64,000 bases of DNA from Oscillatoria nigro-viridis PCC 7112 (GCF_000317475.1 NC_019730.1:186001-250000), one strand, 5' to 3'; counted from the stretch's first letter, positions 35,007 to 45,032 are shown. The notes: a model not told the origin generated them from the letters alone. A program made the numbers and translations.

Positions 35007-35397
35007 TTAAGTTCTGCGGTAAACACCGCCTGCCCCATCCGTGCAACGCAATTCCCCTTTGTGCCACGCCCAGCCGTGCAAATTGCCGCTAGCTGTCACA
35101 GTTAGACTGAGCGCTTCCTTCAGCGAGCAGTTGTAGGCGAGTAATTTCTTGCCGAGCTGCGGGTCATTTTTCGCCTCAATTTGGCACGCCAACTGAAGCA
35201 TTCCTATCCAAGAAAAACCAACTTTGTGCCAAACCAAATTTCTTTTTAGTTTCTGCTCTTCTGCATTCCTAAGTTGTGGGTAAATGCCATCCAACTCGGA
35301 TCGATCCAGAAGTTGAGCGTACTGCTTGGCCGCTAGCCTCCACTTTTTCATCGGAACTTCATAGTAGGGTTCCAGGCATACAGAGAAAGAACCGTCC
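35007..35397 (-). pseudogene. third gene of the kinase operon, 3' part after ISL3
   Basis: Continues the gene interrupted by ISL3: DGSFSVCLEPYYEVPMKKW, then LKRNLVWHKVGFSWIGMLQL, ACQIEAKNDPQLGKKLLAYN and ASGNLHGWAWHKGELRCTDG, stop. Removing the IS and one GCGTCTTC restores ...KEDA-DGSFS. It is a helical, unrecognised protein. Confidence 0.7.
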
Positions 35398-35405
35398 GCG
35401 TCTTC

Positions 35406-36641
35406 GGCTCTCCTGAGTTTATGGTGTAAAATAGATCAATCCATACAATTAACGTGATGAGCTTTCATTTAGATTATTTATTAGACTTGCCTGGAGTCAA
35501 GGTTGAAACTTGTACTCAAATTGAGGGACAAATTTACTTTCAACTGAGTGTTGTAGCGTCAGGAATCATTTGTCCTCACTGTAATAATTATACAGAAGAA
35601 CTCCATCAGAATCGATCTATATTAGCGAGAGATTTGTCAGTTTTCGGTCGTTCTGTGTATTTACAAGTGCCTCGGCGGCAGTTTTACTGCCCTACTTGTC
35701 AACGTTACAGTACAGAAAAATTAGAATTTTTGGATAAAAAAAGACGACATACTCAACGATACGAACAAAATATTTATGCACGTGTTCAAAAGTCGAGCAT
35801 ATCACAAATTGGGCGAGAAGAAGGATTGAGTTATGACGAAATTAAAAGTATTTTTACTCATGTCCATTCCTCTCAAAAAAAAACTGTTGGGAGTCAGTTA
35901 AACGAGTGAGTATTGATGAGATAAGTATGCGCAAAGGAAAAGGAAGCTTAGTAACTGTTGTTAGTGACATAGAGGGGGGTAATTTGATTGAAATGATTGA
36001 CTCTCACCGTCAAGCCGACATAATTGAAGCCATTATAAAACAACCGTTTGAGGTTCGAGAACAAGTTGAGGAAGTGAGTATTGATATGTGGGGAGGATTT
36101 CCAAAAGTTATAGAACAAGTATTCCCAAATGCCAAAATTGTCATCGACCGTTTTCACGTGATGAAAGCAGTTAATAAAGACTTGAATAAGTTGCGTCGAG
36201 CAGTAGGAATTACAGATAGAGGCAGCAAATACTTATTGTTGAGTAATCGAAGCAACCTTAATGTCGAGCAAATTCAAAGGTTGGCTGTTACCTTAAAAAA
36301 ATCAGAATGCTTAAGAATTGCCTATGAGATGAAAGAAGAGTTTCGGGAAATATACGAAACCCATATGACCGTCAAAATGGCCCAGGTCAAGTTTAAGGAT
36401 TGGCTGAATCGTGCACAAATATTCTTTAAAGAATCTACCTTGACAATTGTTAATCATTTGGAGGCAATTTGTAACTACTTTGTTAATCGTACAACAAGTG
36501 GAGTCATGGAAGGGATAAACAATCGAATCAAGTTGATTATGCGACAAGGATATGGCTTTTCTAACTTTAACAATTTTCGAGAGCGCGTATTAGCTTGTTT
36601 TTCTGATTATGTAAAAATATCACCGTAAGTTCCAGAGAGCC
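35406..36641. mobile_element. ISL3-family insertion sequence
   Basis: GCGTCTTC flanks both sides (35398-35405 and 36642-36649), the 8-bp duplication expected for ISL3. The ends are related inverted repeats beginning GGCTCTC on both strands. Length 1,236 bp. It breaks a gene lying downstream of the kinase. Confidence 0.92.
35454..36628 (+). pseudogene. ISL3-family transposase with an A9 frame switch
   Basis: The N-terminal half (35454-35909) has the zinc knuckle IICPHCNNYTEELHQNRSIL and FYCPTCQRYSTEKLEFLDKK. At nine A (35875-35883) the frame shifts by -1 into NCWESVKRVSIDEISMRKGK, then VSIDMWGGFPKVIEQVFPNA, IVIDRFHVMKAVNKDLNKLR and TTSGVMEGINNRIKLIMRQG, giving the catalytic D, D and E. Both halves together are full length (about 390 codons). 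ISL3 transposases are usually one frame, so this is either polymerase slippage that still gives product, or a mutation. Confidence 0.88.
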
Positions 36642-37145
36642 GCGTCTTCTTTTAAAGTCTCTGCAAATAAATCGTAGGCTGATTGAAATGGATACTGTTG
36701 CAGGCTGACTAGGTGAAAAAATTTGTACCAGAAGTGGGCGAATGGTTGGGGAAATTTCTCCACATAAACCGTCAACTTTTGAATCTCGGTGTGGAGTTTT
36801 TTGACATATTTTTCAGCAACTTTGCAAAGCTCCCACCGAGATTTGTACTCATTAACGCAGGAGTTCATTAACTCAGCTTTTCGTTGAGAAATCTCTTGCC
36901 GTTTTACAGCTTCCTCAAGCGGGTAATAGTCCTGAACAAGCCACTTAGATTTCCAGCACGAGCGCCAAAAGAATCTGGTTTTGTCTTGCTTTGTGCCATT
37001 CCTCTATCTGAGCTGGTGTCTTAGCTTGCTGTAGGAGGCGTGAGCTGGGCAAGCTAGCTATAAGTTGGGCAATTTGCTCGTATATTTCAGGGATTTTTTG
37101 ATTCATTAGGTAATTCGGGATAAAGTGGAGGACTTCGGACGGCAC
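36642..37145 (-). pseudogene. third gene of the kinase operon, 5' part
   Basis: The frame opens with MNQKIPEIYEQIAQLIASLP (ATG 37106; another ATG at 37145) and reads to ILLALVLEI, stop at 36945. A one-base frame change restores SKWLVQDYYPLEEAVKRQEI, then LMNSCVNEYKSRWELCKVAE and FQSAYDLFAETLKEDA up to the ISL3 border at 36642. So the gene carries a frameshift as well as the IS. It is helical, not recognised, and follows the kinase gene by about 140-180 bp on the same strand. Confidence 0.6.
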
Positions 37146-37282
37146 AGACTAGGGGGAGATTGCTCCCCGAGCGAGGAGACAGCCATCGCATTCGGGAAGT
37201 TTGGGCATGATGGGGCGGGTTGGAGGTTTGGTTGGGTTTGTCACAAACTGGAATTGGCGGCGAGATCGAATGGCGCTACAGC

Positions 37283-38617
37283 TCAAGCTCCTATTAATTT
37301 TCTCACTCCTTCAAGATAGAAAAGCCGGAGATGTTCGCTAAAAGCAGTAAAGTCAGGCTCGCCGTTTAAAGGAGTTCTTAAGAGTTCAACTTTCTCTCCA
37401 TTTACCTCTGCCAACAAAACGAGTTCGTTTCCTGTTGCAGTTCCTGTAAATTTAGGACTAAAATTATTTGGTAAAAATTCGTTGGTAATGCCGTGACTTT
37501 GCGAGAACCTTAGTTTAGCCCAGTCTATTTTAACCCGAGCAATACCGCGACTTTTTAAGTTTATTGCCTCTGCATCGTGAATTGTACCAAAGCCTTTGCC
37601 AAGTTCGCCTGCAACAGTTCGACTTACGTTATAAAGCTCCTTAACGAGCTGTTGAGCAAGTTCTTTAAAAGACTGGCGTCGGGCGTAATCAGATGAAGTT
37701 GATACTTTATTTTGGATTTGAGCGATATATTGTTCGGCATTGCGAGCGTTATCCCTTGCAGAAATGCAAGCTATTAATGCTTGTTGTAGCTCCGGTATTG
37801 ATTGCCATCGGTAGTCTATTTGAAATTCAAATGCTCTGTCAAAAATTCTATTAATTTTAGCCAGCCAACCGTCTGGCTGCCTCGCCAAAGCTTTTTGACT
37901 TTCCGGTCTTTGATGGGGCATTCTTCCTTCGCAGTCGAGCAAAGTGACAGGAGGCGAGCCGGCGATCGCAAAAAACAAAATCCCGCAGCATTGCGCGATA
38001 TCCGCTCTGGGGTCGCGCTGCATGCTGCTGTTTACCTGAAGTTCGGGAAGCGCTAAAAATCTGTTTCCCAGTTGCTGCCAAGCGGGCGTCAAAATAGTAT
38101 TGCCAGCATCGGATTCGTTAAATGAAATGCCAAAATCTATGACAACCGGATCGTTAATGTCATCGCGTCGGATGATAATGTTGTCCGGTTTGATATCTCG
38201 GTGTACAATCCCAAGATTGTGACAGTATTGTATAGTCTCTAGAAGTTTCAAAACAAGATTAACAGCATCCGCAATCCCCATAGGTTGAGTGGGCTCTAGG
38301 ATTTCAGAAAGCGTTTTTCCTTCAACAAACTCAGCAACCATGTAAAGCGGAACATCGGCAGCAAATTGGTCTGAATTCGATTCAATTAATCGCGGGATGC
38401 CGGGGCAATCGAGGGTACTTAACGCAGCGACCTCTCTGTGCATTCTCTTGCGCCTTTCAGGATCTTTCTGGTTTTTGAGTATTTTTAATACCCCAGGACG
38501 ATCGTTCGTGGGAGAATCTTTAGGTTTGACGAGAAAAGTATCTCCTTGCCCGCCTCCCCCAATCGACCTGATAGTTTCCCATCTTTCCTCCCAAGGTTTG
38601 TTTTTCTGTTTGACCAC
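37283..38617 (-). CDS. Ser/Thr protein kinase, Hanks type
   Basis: I place the start at GTG 38617 (VVKQKNKPWEERWETIRSIG), preceded by AAGGA 8 bp upstream; a longer open frame to 38740 overlaps the upstream gene. The protein is about 444 aa. Kinase domain about 15-270: SIGGGGQGDTFLV (ATP loop), PGVLKILK (Lys), YMVAEFVEGKTLSEI, IVHRDIKPDNIIIRR (catalytic loop) and PVVIDFGISF (DFG). An alpha-helical region and a C-terminal domain with AINLKSRGIARVKIDWAKLR follow. No transmembrane segment, so it is cytosolic. It follows the HEPN-motif protein by about 100 bp and is likely co-transcribed. Confidence 0.9.
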   Translation of the reverse strand: MVKQKNKPWEERWETIRSIGGGGQGDTFLVKPKDSPTNDRPGVLKILKNQKDPERRKRMHREVAALSTLDCPGIPRLIESNSDQFAADVPLYMVAEFVEGKTLSEILEPTQPMGIADAVNLVLKLLETIQYCHNLGIVHRDIKPDNIIIRRDDINDPVVIDFGISFNESDAGNTILTPAWQQLGNRFLALPELQVNSSMQRDPRADIAQCCGILFFAIAGSPPVTLLDCEGRMPHQRPESQKALARQPDGWLAKINRIFDRAFEFQIDYRWQSIPELQQALIACISARDNARNAEQYIAQIQNKVSTSSDYARRQSFKELAQQLVKELYNVSRTVAGELGKGFGTIHDAEAINLKSRGIARVKIDWAKLRFSQSHGITNEFLPNNFSPKFTGTATGNELVLLAEVNGEKVELLRTPLNGEPDFTAFSEHLRLFYLEGVRKLIGA

Positions 38618-38720
38618 AGTCTTTGTCCTTCTTTTAAAACTTTGGTTGCTTATATATTTCTGATGCCCGCAGTGCGATTGCTCCGAACGATCGAGTCGGC
38701 GGGCATCAAGCGCGAGAGAG

Positions 38721-40029
38721 CTAAAGATAGGGATAATCAAACAGCTTTAGCAGGACAATCTCCAGGTATTGCAGACCGAGACTCCATGCCTCCACTCCGA
38801 TTTCTTGCGAAGCTCCGCATCCTTTATGGCGATTTTTCGGGTTGTGATGAACGATGGCGTTCCGTATTTCAGTTATCGCCTGCGGGCCGTCCGCCCAATT
38901 TTGCTTGTTCGCTAGCTGAATTAAGTTAGTTAAGCCCACGGGAAGTGTTAAGTCTATCCCCAAAGATGACAGCAATAGTCTCACTTCATCGGCGGCTGGG
39001 AGTTTTTGAAACCCATATTGACTGAGGCTGCGTTTATCTTCCACCAAAAAAACCCATGCCAGTCGTTCTAATGCTGCTTGCTGCAAAACGATCGCACCAT
39101 TTACTCCTCCAGCTTGCTTTTTACTCTCCACATACCAGTGAATAGAGTCTTGCACTAACTCCCGCCAATTTTTATCCTGCCACCGCTGCATAAAACCGGG
39201 AAAGGTTTCAACTAGATCGGTTGAATCCGTTGAAAACCACATATCAGTGTTTTGCCAAGAGTCGGCACGGCAAGCAGACCATTCCTCAAAAACCTGCGTC
39301 CCTCCGGCATCAAAACCAGCAATCAGCATGGGAGCCAACCACAGTCCTCTGGCAAATGAAAGGTAATAAGAAAATGCTTCTAACAGGTCGCGGGCATCGT
39401 CCATTGAGAAGGGGTTTCGTTCTAACCGCTCCAGTTTGCAGATATGGGTTAGGCTATAGCCGCCTTGAGACTGAAGCAACTCGTGGGTATCCCAATTTTC
39501 GGGAAGAGTTGCTAATACTATCCGCCAATCTCCAGTCTGAAAGACAAACTGCCCGTCAAATACCGATTCCAACCAACCTTCTAGTTCTTCTTCCTCTTCG
39601 TCACTCATTCTCCACGTGTTGGAAATGTCGAAAAACGGAAAGTTAGGTAAGTGAAACACTAAGGAAGTTAATTCGTGACCCTTGCCTTTAACAATTGCTT
39701 CGCAGGGATAGCCCGATATTATAGACCTATGGTTTCCCCAACTTGTTGTCTGTGAAATGCGAACTTTCACGGTGATGCCAATCTCTGTCAGTTTCAGAGT
39801 AACGTCATCCCAATCAATTCGCGCCGGGCGTGAAATGAGTGAACTCAAACTTAACGCACGGAGACGGGAACCACCCAAAGATTGTAGTTGCTTGACCTTC
39901 AATGACCTGTTCGCCTTTAATCAACTCAGCGAAGCCTCGGTACAGTTGTATGGGCTGATTGGGATGCTGACCTAAATAAAGTGTGGGTTTAGGAAGATGA
40001 TTGCTCGGAACCGAATTAGCAGCATTCAT
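38721..40029 (-). pseudogene. HEPN-motif protein, frameshifted near its N-terminus
   Basis: The N-terminal part (start about 40029, MNAANSVPSNHLPKPTLYLG, then YRGFAELIKGEQVIEGQATT and FPSPCVKFEFTHF) ends at a stop near 39817. A one-base shift near 39835 continues as ARIDWDDVTLKLTEIGITVK and runs to the end (38721). The long second frame has its own ATG at 39902, so an active shorter product is possible. Near the C-terminus, AITEIRNAIVHHNPKNRH carries an R-N-x-x-x-H motif as in HEPN ribonucleases of defence proteins. Otherwise unrecognised. The kinase gene follows. Confidence 0.62.
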
Positions 40030-40141
40030 ATAAAAATCTTCGGAGTTTTGTCTTAGTATAATACAGTTTATACTACACTGCTGAGTTTCGCACTTAACGC
40101 AATTCTGCACTTAGAGGCAAACCCACACGCATCCACCTCTC

Positions 40142-40480
40142 TCAGATGCCGTAGCCGAGATACTGATTTTCCGAGGACATGAGGTAAAGAAAGGCTAAGA
40201 AACGCCCGGTAGAGGCTTGGTTATTGGAATCAAAACGCCAGTACCCCATCTCAAGTTTGCGGTACTGCATCCCAATCGATCGGGTGTTGGCAACCAGAGC
40301 GCGGGCATCGGATCGATCGGTGATGACAAAGGAACTGCTACTTTTTACGCTCGCCCACACAATCGCCTCCAACTCAACATCACTCAGCATTTTGGGTTTC
40401 ATCCCGTACAAATCATTCAGCACAAGTTTGACCGAAAGGAAACACGAAATACTCCGTCAGGAGAGCCAATTCGATAATTA
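40142..40480 (-). pseudogene. degenerate copy of the GIY-YIG-like gene's C-terminus
   Basis: FNYRIGSPDGVFRVSF, then in another frame VLNDLYGMKPKMLSDVELEA and further, parallels the end of the gene at 41159-41930 (FNYRIGKLTEYFVF ... LLRDLYGMEPKVLSRGSFAG). The C-terminal 60 residues have diverged (SSFVITDRSDARALVANTRS). The first part is frameshifted, so this is a broken paralogue. Confidence 0.55.
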
Positions 40481-40508
40481 AAAGAACGCTCGCCAATTAG
40501 AGCAACGA

Positions 40509-40925
40509 TTAAGGATGTAACAGGGGATTGTTTCTAATTTCCGATAAACATTCTTCTAAAGACAAACCATGCAGAATTTCCCACCATTGCCCCGTATGTC
40601 TCATGTAGGCAACATTAAAACAATCTTGCCCAACATATTCTAAGCGGGCGGAGCGAGACTCAAAAGACGGGGAAATCGCCCTCGGACTTGGACAATTATA
40701 AGTTGAGCAGAAGTAAAAATAGTTGCGATACCACTTGCCAAAGATATCCGTTCGATAGTTGAAATCATGGTCGGTGGGTGGAGAGTCGATATATTTGGGC
40801 TTAAATTCTGTTTCAATTAACTCATTACATTTTTGTGCGATTAATTGTTTCTCAGTATCAGGCACTGTAGGTTTAGACTGTTTGGGAGAAGAAGAAAGCC
40901 AGAGCTTTTTTGCTTTTTTTGCCAT
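40509..40925 (-). CDS. DUF3024-like hypothetical protein
   Basis: Protein of 138 aa: a basic N-terminus (MAKKAKKLWLSSSPKQSKPT), an alpha segment (EKQLIAQKCNELIETEFKPK), the FNYRTDIFGKWYRNYFYFCS core and SARLEYVGQDCFNVAYMRHT. I recall this pattern as DUF3024-type cyanobacterial proteins, of unknown function. It ends 29 bp before the degenerate GIY-YIG fragment. Full length by appearance. Confidence 0.6.
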   Translation of the reverse strand: MAKKAKKLWLSSSPKQSKPTVPDTEKQLIAQKCNELIETEFKPKYIDSPPTDHDFNYRTDIFGKWYRNYFYFCSTYNCPSPRAISPSFESRSARLEYVGQDCFNVAYMRHTGQWWEILHGLSLEECLSEIRNNPLLHP

Positions 40926-41158
40926 TGAATTTGTTCCCCTGATTATCTAGGTAGAATTGAAACGACAAAATCGATCGTTCGACCTATTGTGAAGGTAGTG
41001 GCTGCTTGCAACAACCTTTGTTGGGCTACTTATCAAGGCGGCGCGAGCCTCCAAGTAATGCGAGCCTCCTCAGGTCAAACGGCGCAATCTATGCCTTGAC
41101 TGGGGGCGGTGCGGATGATTTGTAGCAAGCACGCAGGCACGCACTTTTTACGCGATTG

Positions 41159-41930
41159 CTACTTTCCAATAGCCAGCACGCTCTCGTATTGATAATACTT
41201 AATTTTCCCCGCGAAACTGCCGCGACTCAAAACTTTTGGCTCCATCCCATACAAATCCCGTAGCAGAACCTTGACGTTCGGAAACACAAAATACTCCGTC
41301 AGCTTCCCAATCCGGTAGTTAAAGGGTTGATACCGATGTTTGAAGTACAGCTCGACATTCCCCCGGTGTTCCCTCGCGTCCCAGCAGGTTTACCACTACA
41401 TCCGAGTAATGCGCTCTCACATCCCGCTGCACTTCGGCTATCCGTTCCTCAATCTGACGAGTAGTAACGCCAATCTTGTAGAAAATGTTGCCGTCAGCTT
41501 TCACCTCTAAAAAGTAGAGCGAATTGATTAGAATCCGACGAAGCTGCGCAAGGGTAATCAGCAAATCAGCCCGTCGTTCTTCCAAACAAGATAAACCCGC
41601 AGCTTCAGCAATCTCTACAGAACCTTCTAACTTCACTAACTCCGACAACAGCAAGGGTTCTTGGACTCGGTTGAACAACGCCAGGGGCAATGCACCAACT
41701 GGGATTTTACCCAAGTCGGTAAACTGGTACAAGCGATCGCCCGACGATTCCAGCAATCCTTTGAGTTCCCACCGCTCGTTTACCAAGTCTTTGGGAATCG
41801 GTCGGTTTTGGGCTCCGTACTCTTTCCACAGCACTTTTAGTTGTTCTAGTTCCTCACCCTTGAGTTCGATGTTGAAATGCTCGTAGAGGGGAAGCGCGGG
41901 AAACGCTTTGGTTTTAATCCGCTGTGACAC
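41159..41930 (-). pseudogene. GIY-YIG/T5orf172-like nuclease-fold protein, frameshifted
   Basis: The first frame (41930-41319) carries a helical N-terminal part and then LYFLEVKADGNIFYKIGVTT and RQIEERIAEVQRDVR, the Y-x-L-x(9)-YKIG pattern of GIY-YIG-type domains. Near 41370 a frame change is needed to continue GNVELYFKHRYQPFNYRIGK, with the conserved Glu, then LTEYFVFPNVKVLLRDLYGM to the stop at 41159. The present first frame ends in a foreign tail (GECRAVLQTSVSTL). Nuclease function is inferred from fold and would be lost. Confidence 0.62.
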
Positions 41931-42266
41931 GGGCTTGCAAGTCTCAAGAGTGTGCGCTTGCGTGATGTTCTTTCACTGACCCCTTTTTCGCTGTGAGAGA
42001 GCCGCCACAGTAAAGGCACGCAAGGTTAGTTTTTCCGCGCGCAACATCATCGATGCCCGTCAGGGAGCCACTGAGAGCAACACCAAATTTTAGCCACATC
42101 GCCTGTCAATTCTCCTTTGAGCCGGTTTTGTAGGTGCACCCGCTCTCGCGTGGACCAACGATTTTAACAAATCCAGGGGTGAGGGCTTCTGCCTTGGGAA
42201 AGAAAGCGACCGACAAGTGTAGCAAAGCGTCAGGAGCGCTTCTGCTTTTGGGGGAAAAAGCGACCG
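41931..42266. other. 336-bp stretch without a gene
   Basis: No coding frame with good signals on either strand. The sequence is of mixed composition with short CG-rich words. It lies between the GIY-YIG-like pseudogene and the recombinase stop. An attachment site could be here, but I see no repeat pair that would show one. Confidence 0.4.
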
Positions 42267-42968
42267 TCACCATTCGGGAATTTCTTCGCAGGTAGAATCG
42301 GTGAGGGCTTGTGACAGTTGGTGAGGGGGCAACGGATTTTCTGGGCTTGGGGGAGCTGAATCAGGATAAGTGGATTTCCTGACGTAGGAAAGGGTAGAGA
42401 GTGCAGAGACGGCCCCGCGCACTTGGTCGGGTCGCACTTCTAGATATTTTTGCAACTGTTCGAGGTTGCGGTGGCCGCTGATTTCTTGAATAATCCGCAG
42501 CGGAATCCCGGCGTTGCTCATCTGGGTCAATGCCGTCCGCCGCAAGCTGTGGGTAGAGGCGCCGATGATGCCAACTTTCTCGCAAGCTTTCTGGAACAAG
42601 TGAGAGGCGGATTCCGGGTTCGCGTGCTTCCAGCGGTGGTTGAGGTGGCGGCTGGGGAACAGGTAGGGGTGATCGGGATGTTCGTAAGTTTCCAACAGCA
42701 GCCTCAGCTCTTGGATGATCGGGATAGTGCGGGTGCCGAGCTTGCCTTTGGTGTTGCCTTTGCGGATGACCATTTCTGAGCGGATGGCACCCGCTGGAGT
42801 GAAAACATCGATGACTTTCAAGCTGCAGGCTTCCGCTACTCGGCAGGCGGCGTAGAGGCAAATACCGAACACGGCGCGGTCGCGATCGCTCTGCAAACCA
42901 TCGTTAAACAACAGTTCGATTTCCTCTTGAGTGAGGATTTTTGCTTGCCCGTGTCCCTCTATCTTCAT
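42267..42968 (-). CDS. tyrosine recombinase / phage-type integrase
   Basis: I place the start at 42968 (MKIEGHGQAKILTQEEIELL); an in-frame ATG at 43019 adds 17 residues. The protein is about 233 aa, a catalytic domain without the usual N-terminal SAM-like arm domain. Active residues: CRVAEA (Arg), RKGNTKGKLGTRTI (Lys), HSLRRTALTQ (His-x-x-Arg), GHRNLEQLQKYLEV (His and nucleophile Tyr). The C-terminal tail is Pro/Ser-rich. Short cyanobacterial integrases of this form are common on accessory elements. It may serve the adjoining accessory region. Confidence 0.85.
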   Translation of the reverse strand: MKIEGHGQAKILTQEEIELLFNDGLQSDRDRAVFGICLYAACRVAEACSLKVIDVFTPAGAIRSEMVIRKGNTKGKLGTRTIPIIQELRLLLETYEHPDHPYLFPSRHLNHRWKHANPESASHLFQKACEKVGIIGASTHSLRRTALTQMSNAGIPLRIIQEISGHRNLEQLQKYLEVRPDQVRGAVSALSTLSYVRKSTYPDSAPPSPENPLPPHQLSQALTDSTCEEIPEW

Positions 42969-43286
42969 GCAGGCGTGTATACCGACCCGACACCACAGAG
43001 TTTGCCACAAATACTGCATTGCTGCATCGGTCGGGGGTATTTCTTAATGCGGCGGTTGAGGCAAGGCGAGGCTGAGAAAAGGGCGGAACTCAGCACTCTC
43101 CAGGGGGGGCGATCGCAGTCTGGTTCGTTGATATTGTTGGTATTGATGCAAGCGCTGCTGAGGTGAGGCAAAACCGCCATCGAGCATAACATCACTGGTA
43201 CTATTCACCAATGGGCAAATTTTTTTTGATTGAATTCGGAACAGCAGAGCGCCTGAATTGATAAAAATTGCCCATCAAGTTGCTTG

Positions 43287-45032
43287 CTAAAATAATGAAG
43301 TACATTTATATCCAAGCTTTTCCAAATTTTTCCAATTCATCAACTCAATAGTCTCCAACTCAGTAACACTCAACTCATCTTGCCAAGCATTAATTCTGTC
43401 ACTCCCAACCGGCTCTAAAGTATTGGGATGCCACACCATCTGACTCGGCGGAACTAAACCTGACTCGGCATTTTTGTGATAAAATTCCAGCATTAATTCC
43501 TGAAAATCCACCCCAACCCACTTGCAGATTTTAGCTAACTGTGCTGATGGCTCACTTACCAAATCTTCGTAAGAAACTAAATAAAATTGCTCCCATTTTT
43601 GATGGTATTTTTCGATAATTTTAACAACTTGATTCCACTGGTGCGTCAGTCCCGCTACCGTTTTTATCCCCGGCCACACTTCCCCCCTTTCTTGCTCTTT
43701 TGCTACTAATTTTTTGATAGAACTGTAACAAGCCCGAAAATCTCGCACAATCAAAATCACCTTAACACCCGGAAAATATCTCCTGATTTTTCCTAATTGA
43801 TAAATGTGAAAAGGATTTTTGTCTCCCCAAACCGAAGCTGTCGGGTCAAACTGCTGGCGGTAAGTTTGATAAACTGTAGAAACTGCTTGAGCGTAACTTA
43901 ATTGCTTGTTATTTGTCAAGTTATCTAATAAAAGCTGTGGGTCAACATTCCACTCCCCAAACCTGTGAAAATTGTTGTTGTAAAGGTCATTTAAAAAAAT
44001 TTTAATTTGAGGCAGTAAGTCGTTGACAGCACCGTATTTTGACTCTAGGGCAACAAAGAACAGACTTTCAGGGGGAATGCAGATATCTGGATGCGCTGTT
44101 AGCATTAAACGCAGGAGAGTTGTCCCCGAACGTTCGGCTCCTATTACAAAAATCGGACTTGATACGGTCGATTTGTTGCTGGGTGAATTAGCCTTAGCGT
44201 CTAAAAAAATGCTTGACTGGCTGTTGGGTGAATTAGCATCCGCGCTCGAAAACTTACTCCTATCTATTTTATCATTAACTTGCTTCGGGCGCAAGCGAAA
44301 TTGACCGACAAGTTCTACTCCCAACTCCAATTTGTCAGCAAGTCCGCGGCGTTGAAGCGCCTGTTCGACAGCGGTGCGGCATAATATTATTTGCTCTGCC
44401 CGATGCTGGCGAGAAACGGTTTGCTGGTGGATGCGGTAATAATAAAGCGGTTTGTTGATTTTTCTAATTTCTGTAACTTCACTCAGCCGCAGGCACAATT
44501 CGTAATCGACAGCACTGGCAAATTTTGGGTTAACACCGCCACAATTATTGTAAGCCGAACGGCGGATTAACCGAAAGTGAAAAACGATCGGATCTACTAA
44601 CAGTTGCTCTGGCGAATAGGGGATTTGGCAGAGAGGGCCTTCGTCGCCAACGCAGTCGTTTTCGTCGATGAGTAAATAGTTGGTGTAAACAACTCCCACT
44701 TGAGGATTTGCATCTAAAATAGGAACTGTTTCTGCTAGTGCTTTGGGGGCGAGCAAATCGTCGCTATCCACGCAGCCAAAGTAAGGAAATGTGGCTTCTC
44801 TAATGGCGGCCATTAGGGAATAGCCCGAACCTCGGTGTTCGGCGGCGAGGACTTTGATTCTGGGGTCAAGTTTGGCGTAGTTACGGGCTATATTGAGAGA
44901 GTTATCTGTGGAACCGTCGTCCCAAATTAAGAGTTCAAAGTTAGGGTAAGTTTGAGCGAGAACGCTTTCTATGGCAGCTTTGAGGTAGCGTTCTCGGTTG
45001 TAGACTGTCATGACAATGGAGATGGGAGTCAT
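43287..45032 (-). CDS. glycosyltransferase family 2 fused to a sulfotransferase
   Basis: Protein of 581 aa. Residues 1-240 are a GT2 (GT-A fold) domain: ISIVMTVYNRERYLKAAIES, LIWDDGSTDNSL (DGS) and FGCVDSDDLLAPKAL (DxD). A low-complexity linker (about 255-290) contains an internal duplication (DANSP... / DAKANSPS). Residues 293-581 are a sulfotransferase: FVIGAERSGTTLLRLMLTAH (PAPS 5'-phosphosulfate loop) and KVILIVRDFRACYSSIKKLV (3'-phosphate site). The fusion could add a sugar and sulphate the same glycan, in the cytosol. It is followed on the same strand by nothing close, and preceded by a second GT2 gene. Confidence 0.92.
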   Translation of the reverse strand: MTPISIVMTVYNRERYLKAAIESVLAQTYPNFELLIWDDGSTDNSLNIARNYAKLDPRIKVLAAEHRGSGYSLMAAIREATFPYFGCVDSDDLLAPKALAETVPILDANPQVGVVYTNYLLIDENDCVGDEGPLCQIPYSPEQLLVDPIVFHFRLIRRSAYNNCGGVNPKFASAVDYELCLRLSEVTEIRKINKPLYYYRIHQQTVSRQHRAEQIILCRTAVEQALQRRGLADKLELGVELVGQFRLRPKQVNDKIDRSKFSSADANSPNSQSSIFLDAKANSPSNKSTVSSPIFVIGAERSGTTLLRLMLTAHPDICIPPESLFFVALESKYGAVNDLLPQIKIFLNDLYNNNFHRFGEWNVDPQLLLDNLTNNKQLSYAQAVSTVYQTYRQQFDPTASVWGDKNPFHIYQLGKIRRYFPGVKVILIVRDFRACYSSIKKLVAKEQERGEVWPGIKTVAGLTHQWNQVVKIIEKYHQKWEQFYLVSYEDLVSEPSAQLAKICKWVGVDFQELMLEFYHKNAESGLVPPSQMVWHPNTLEPVGSDRINAWQDELSVTELETIELMNWKNLEKLGYKCTSLF

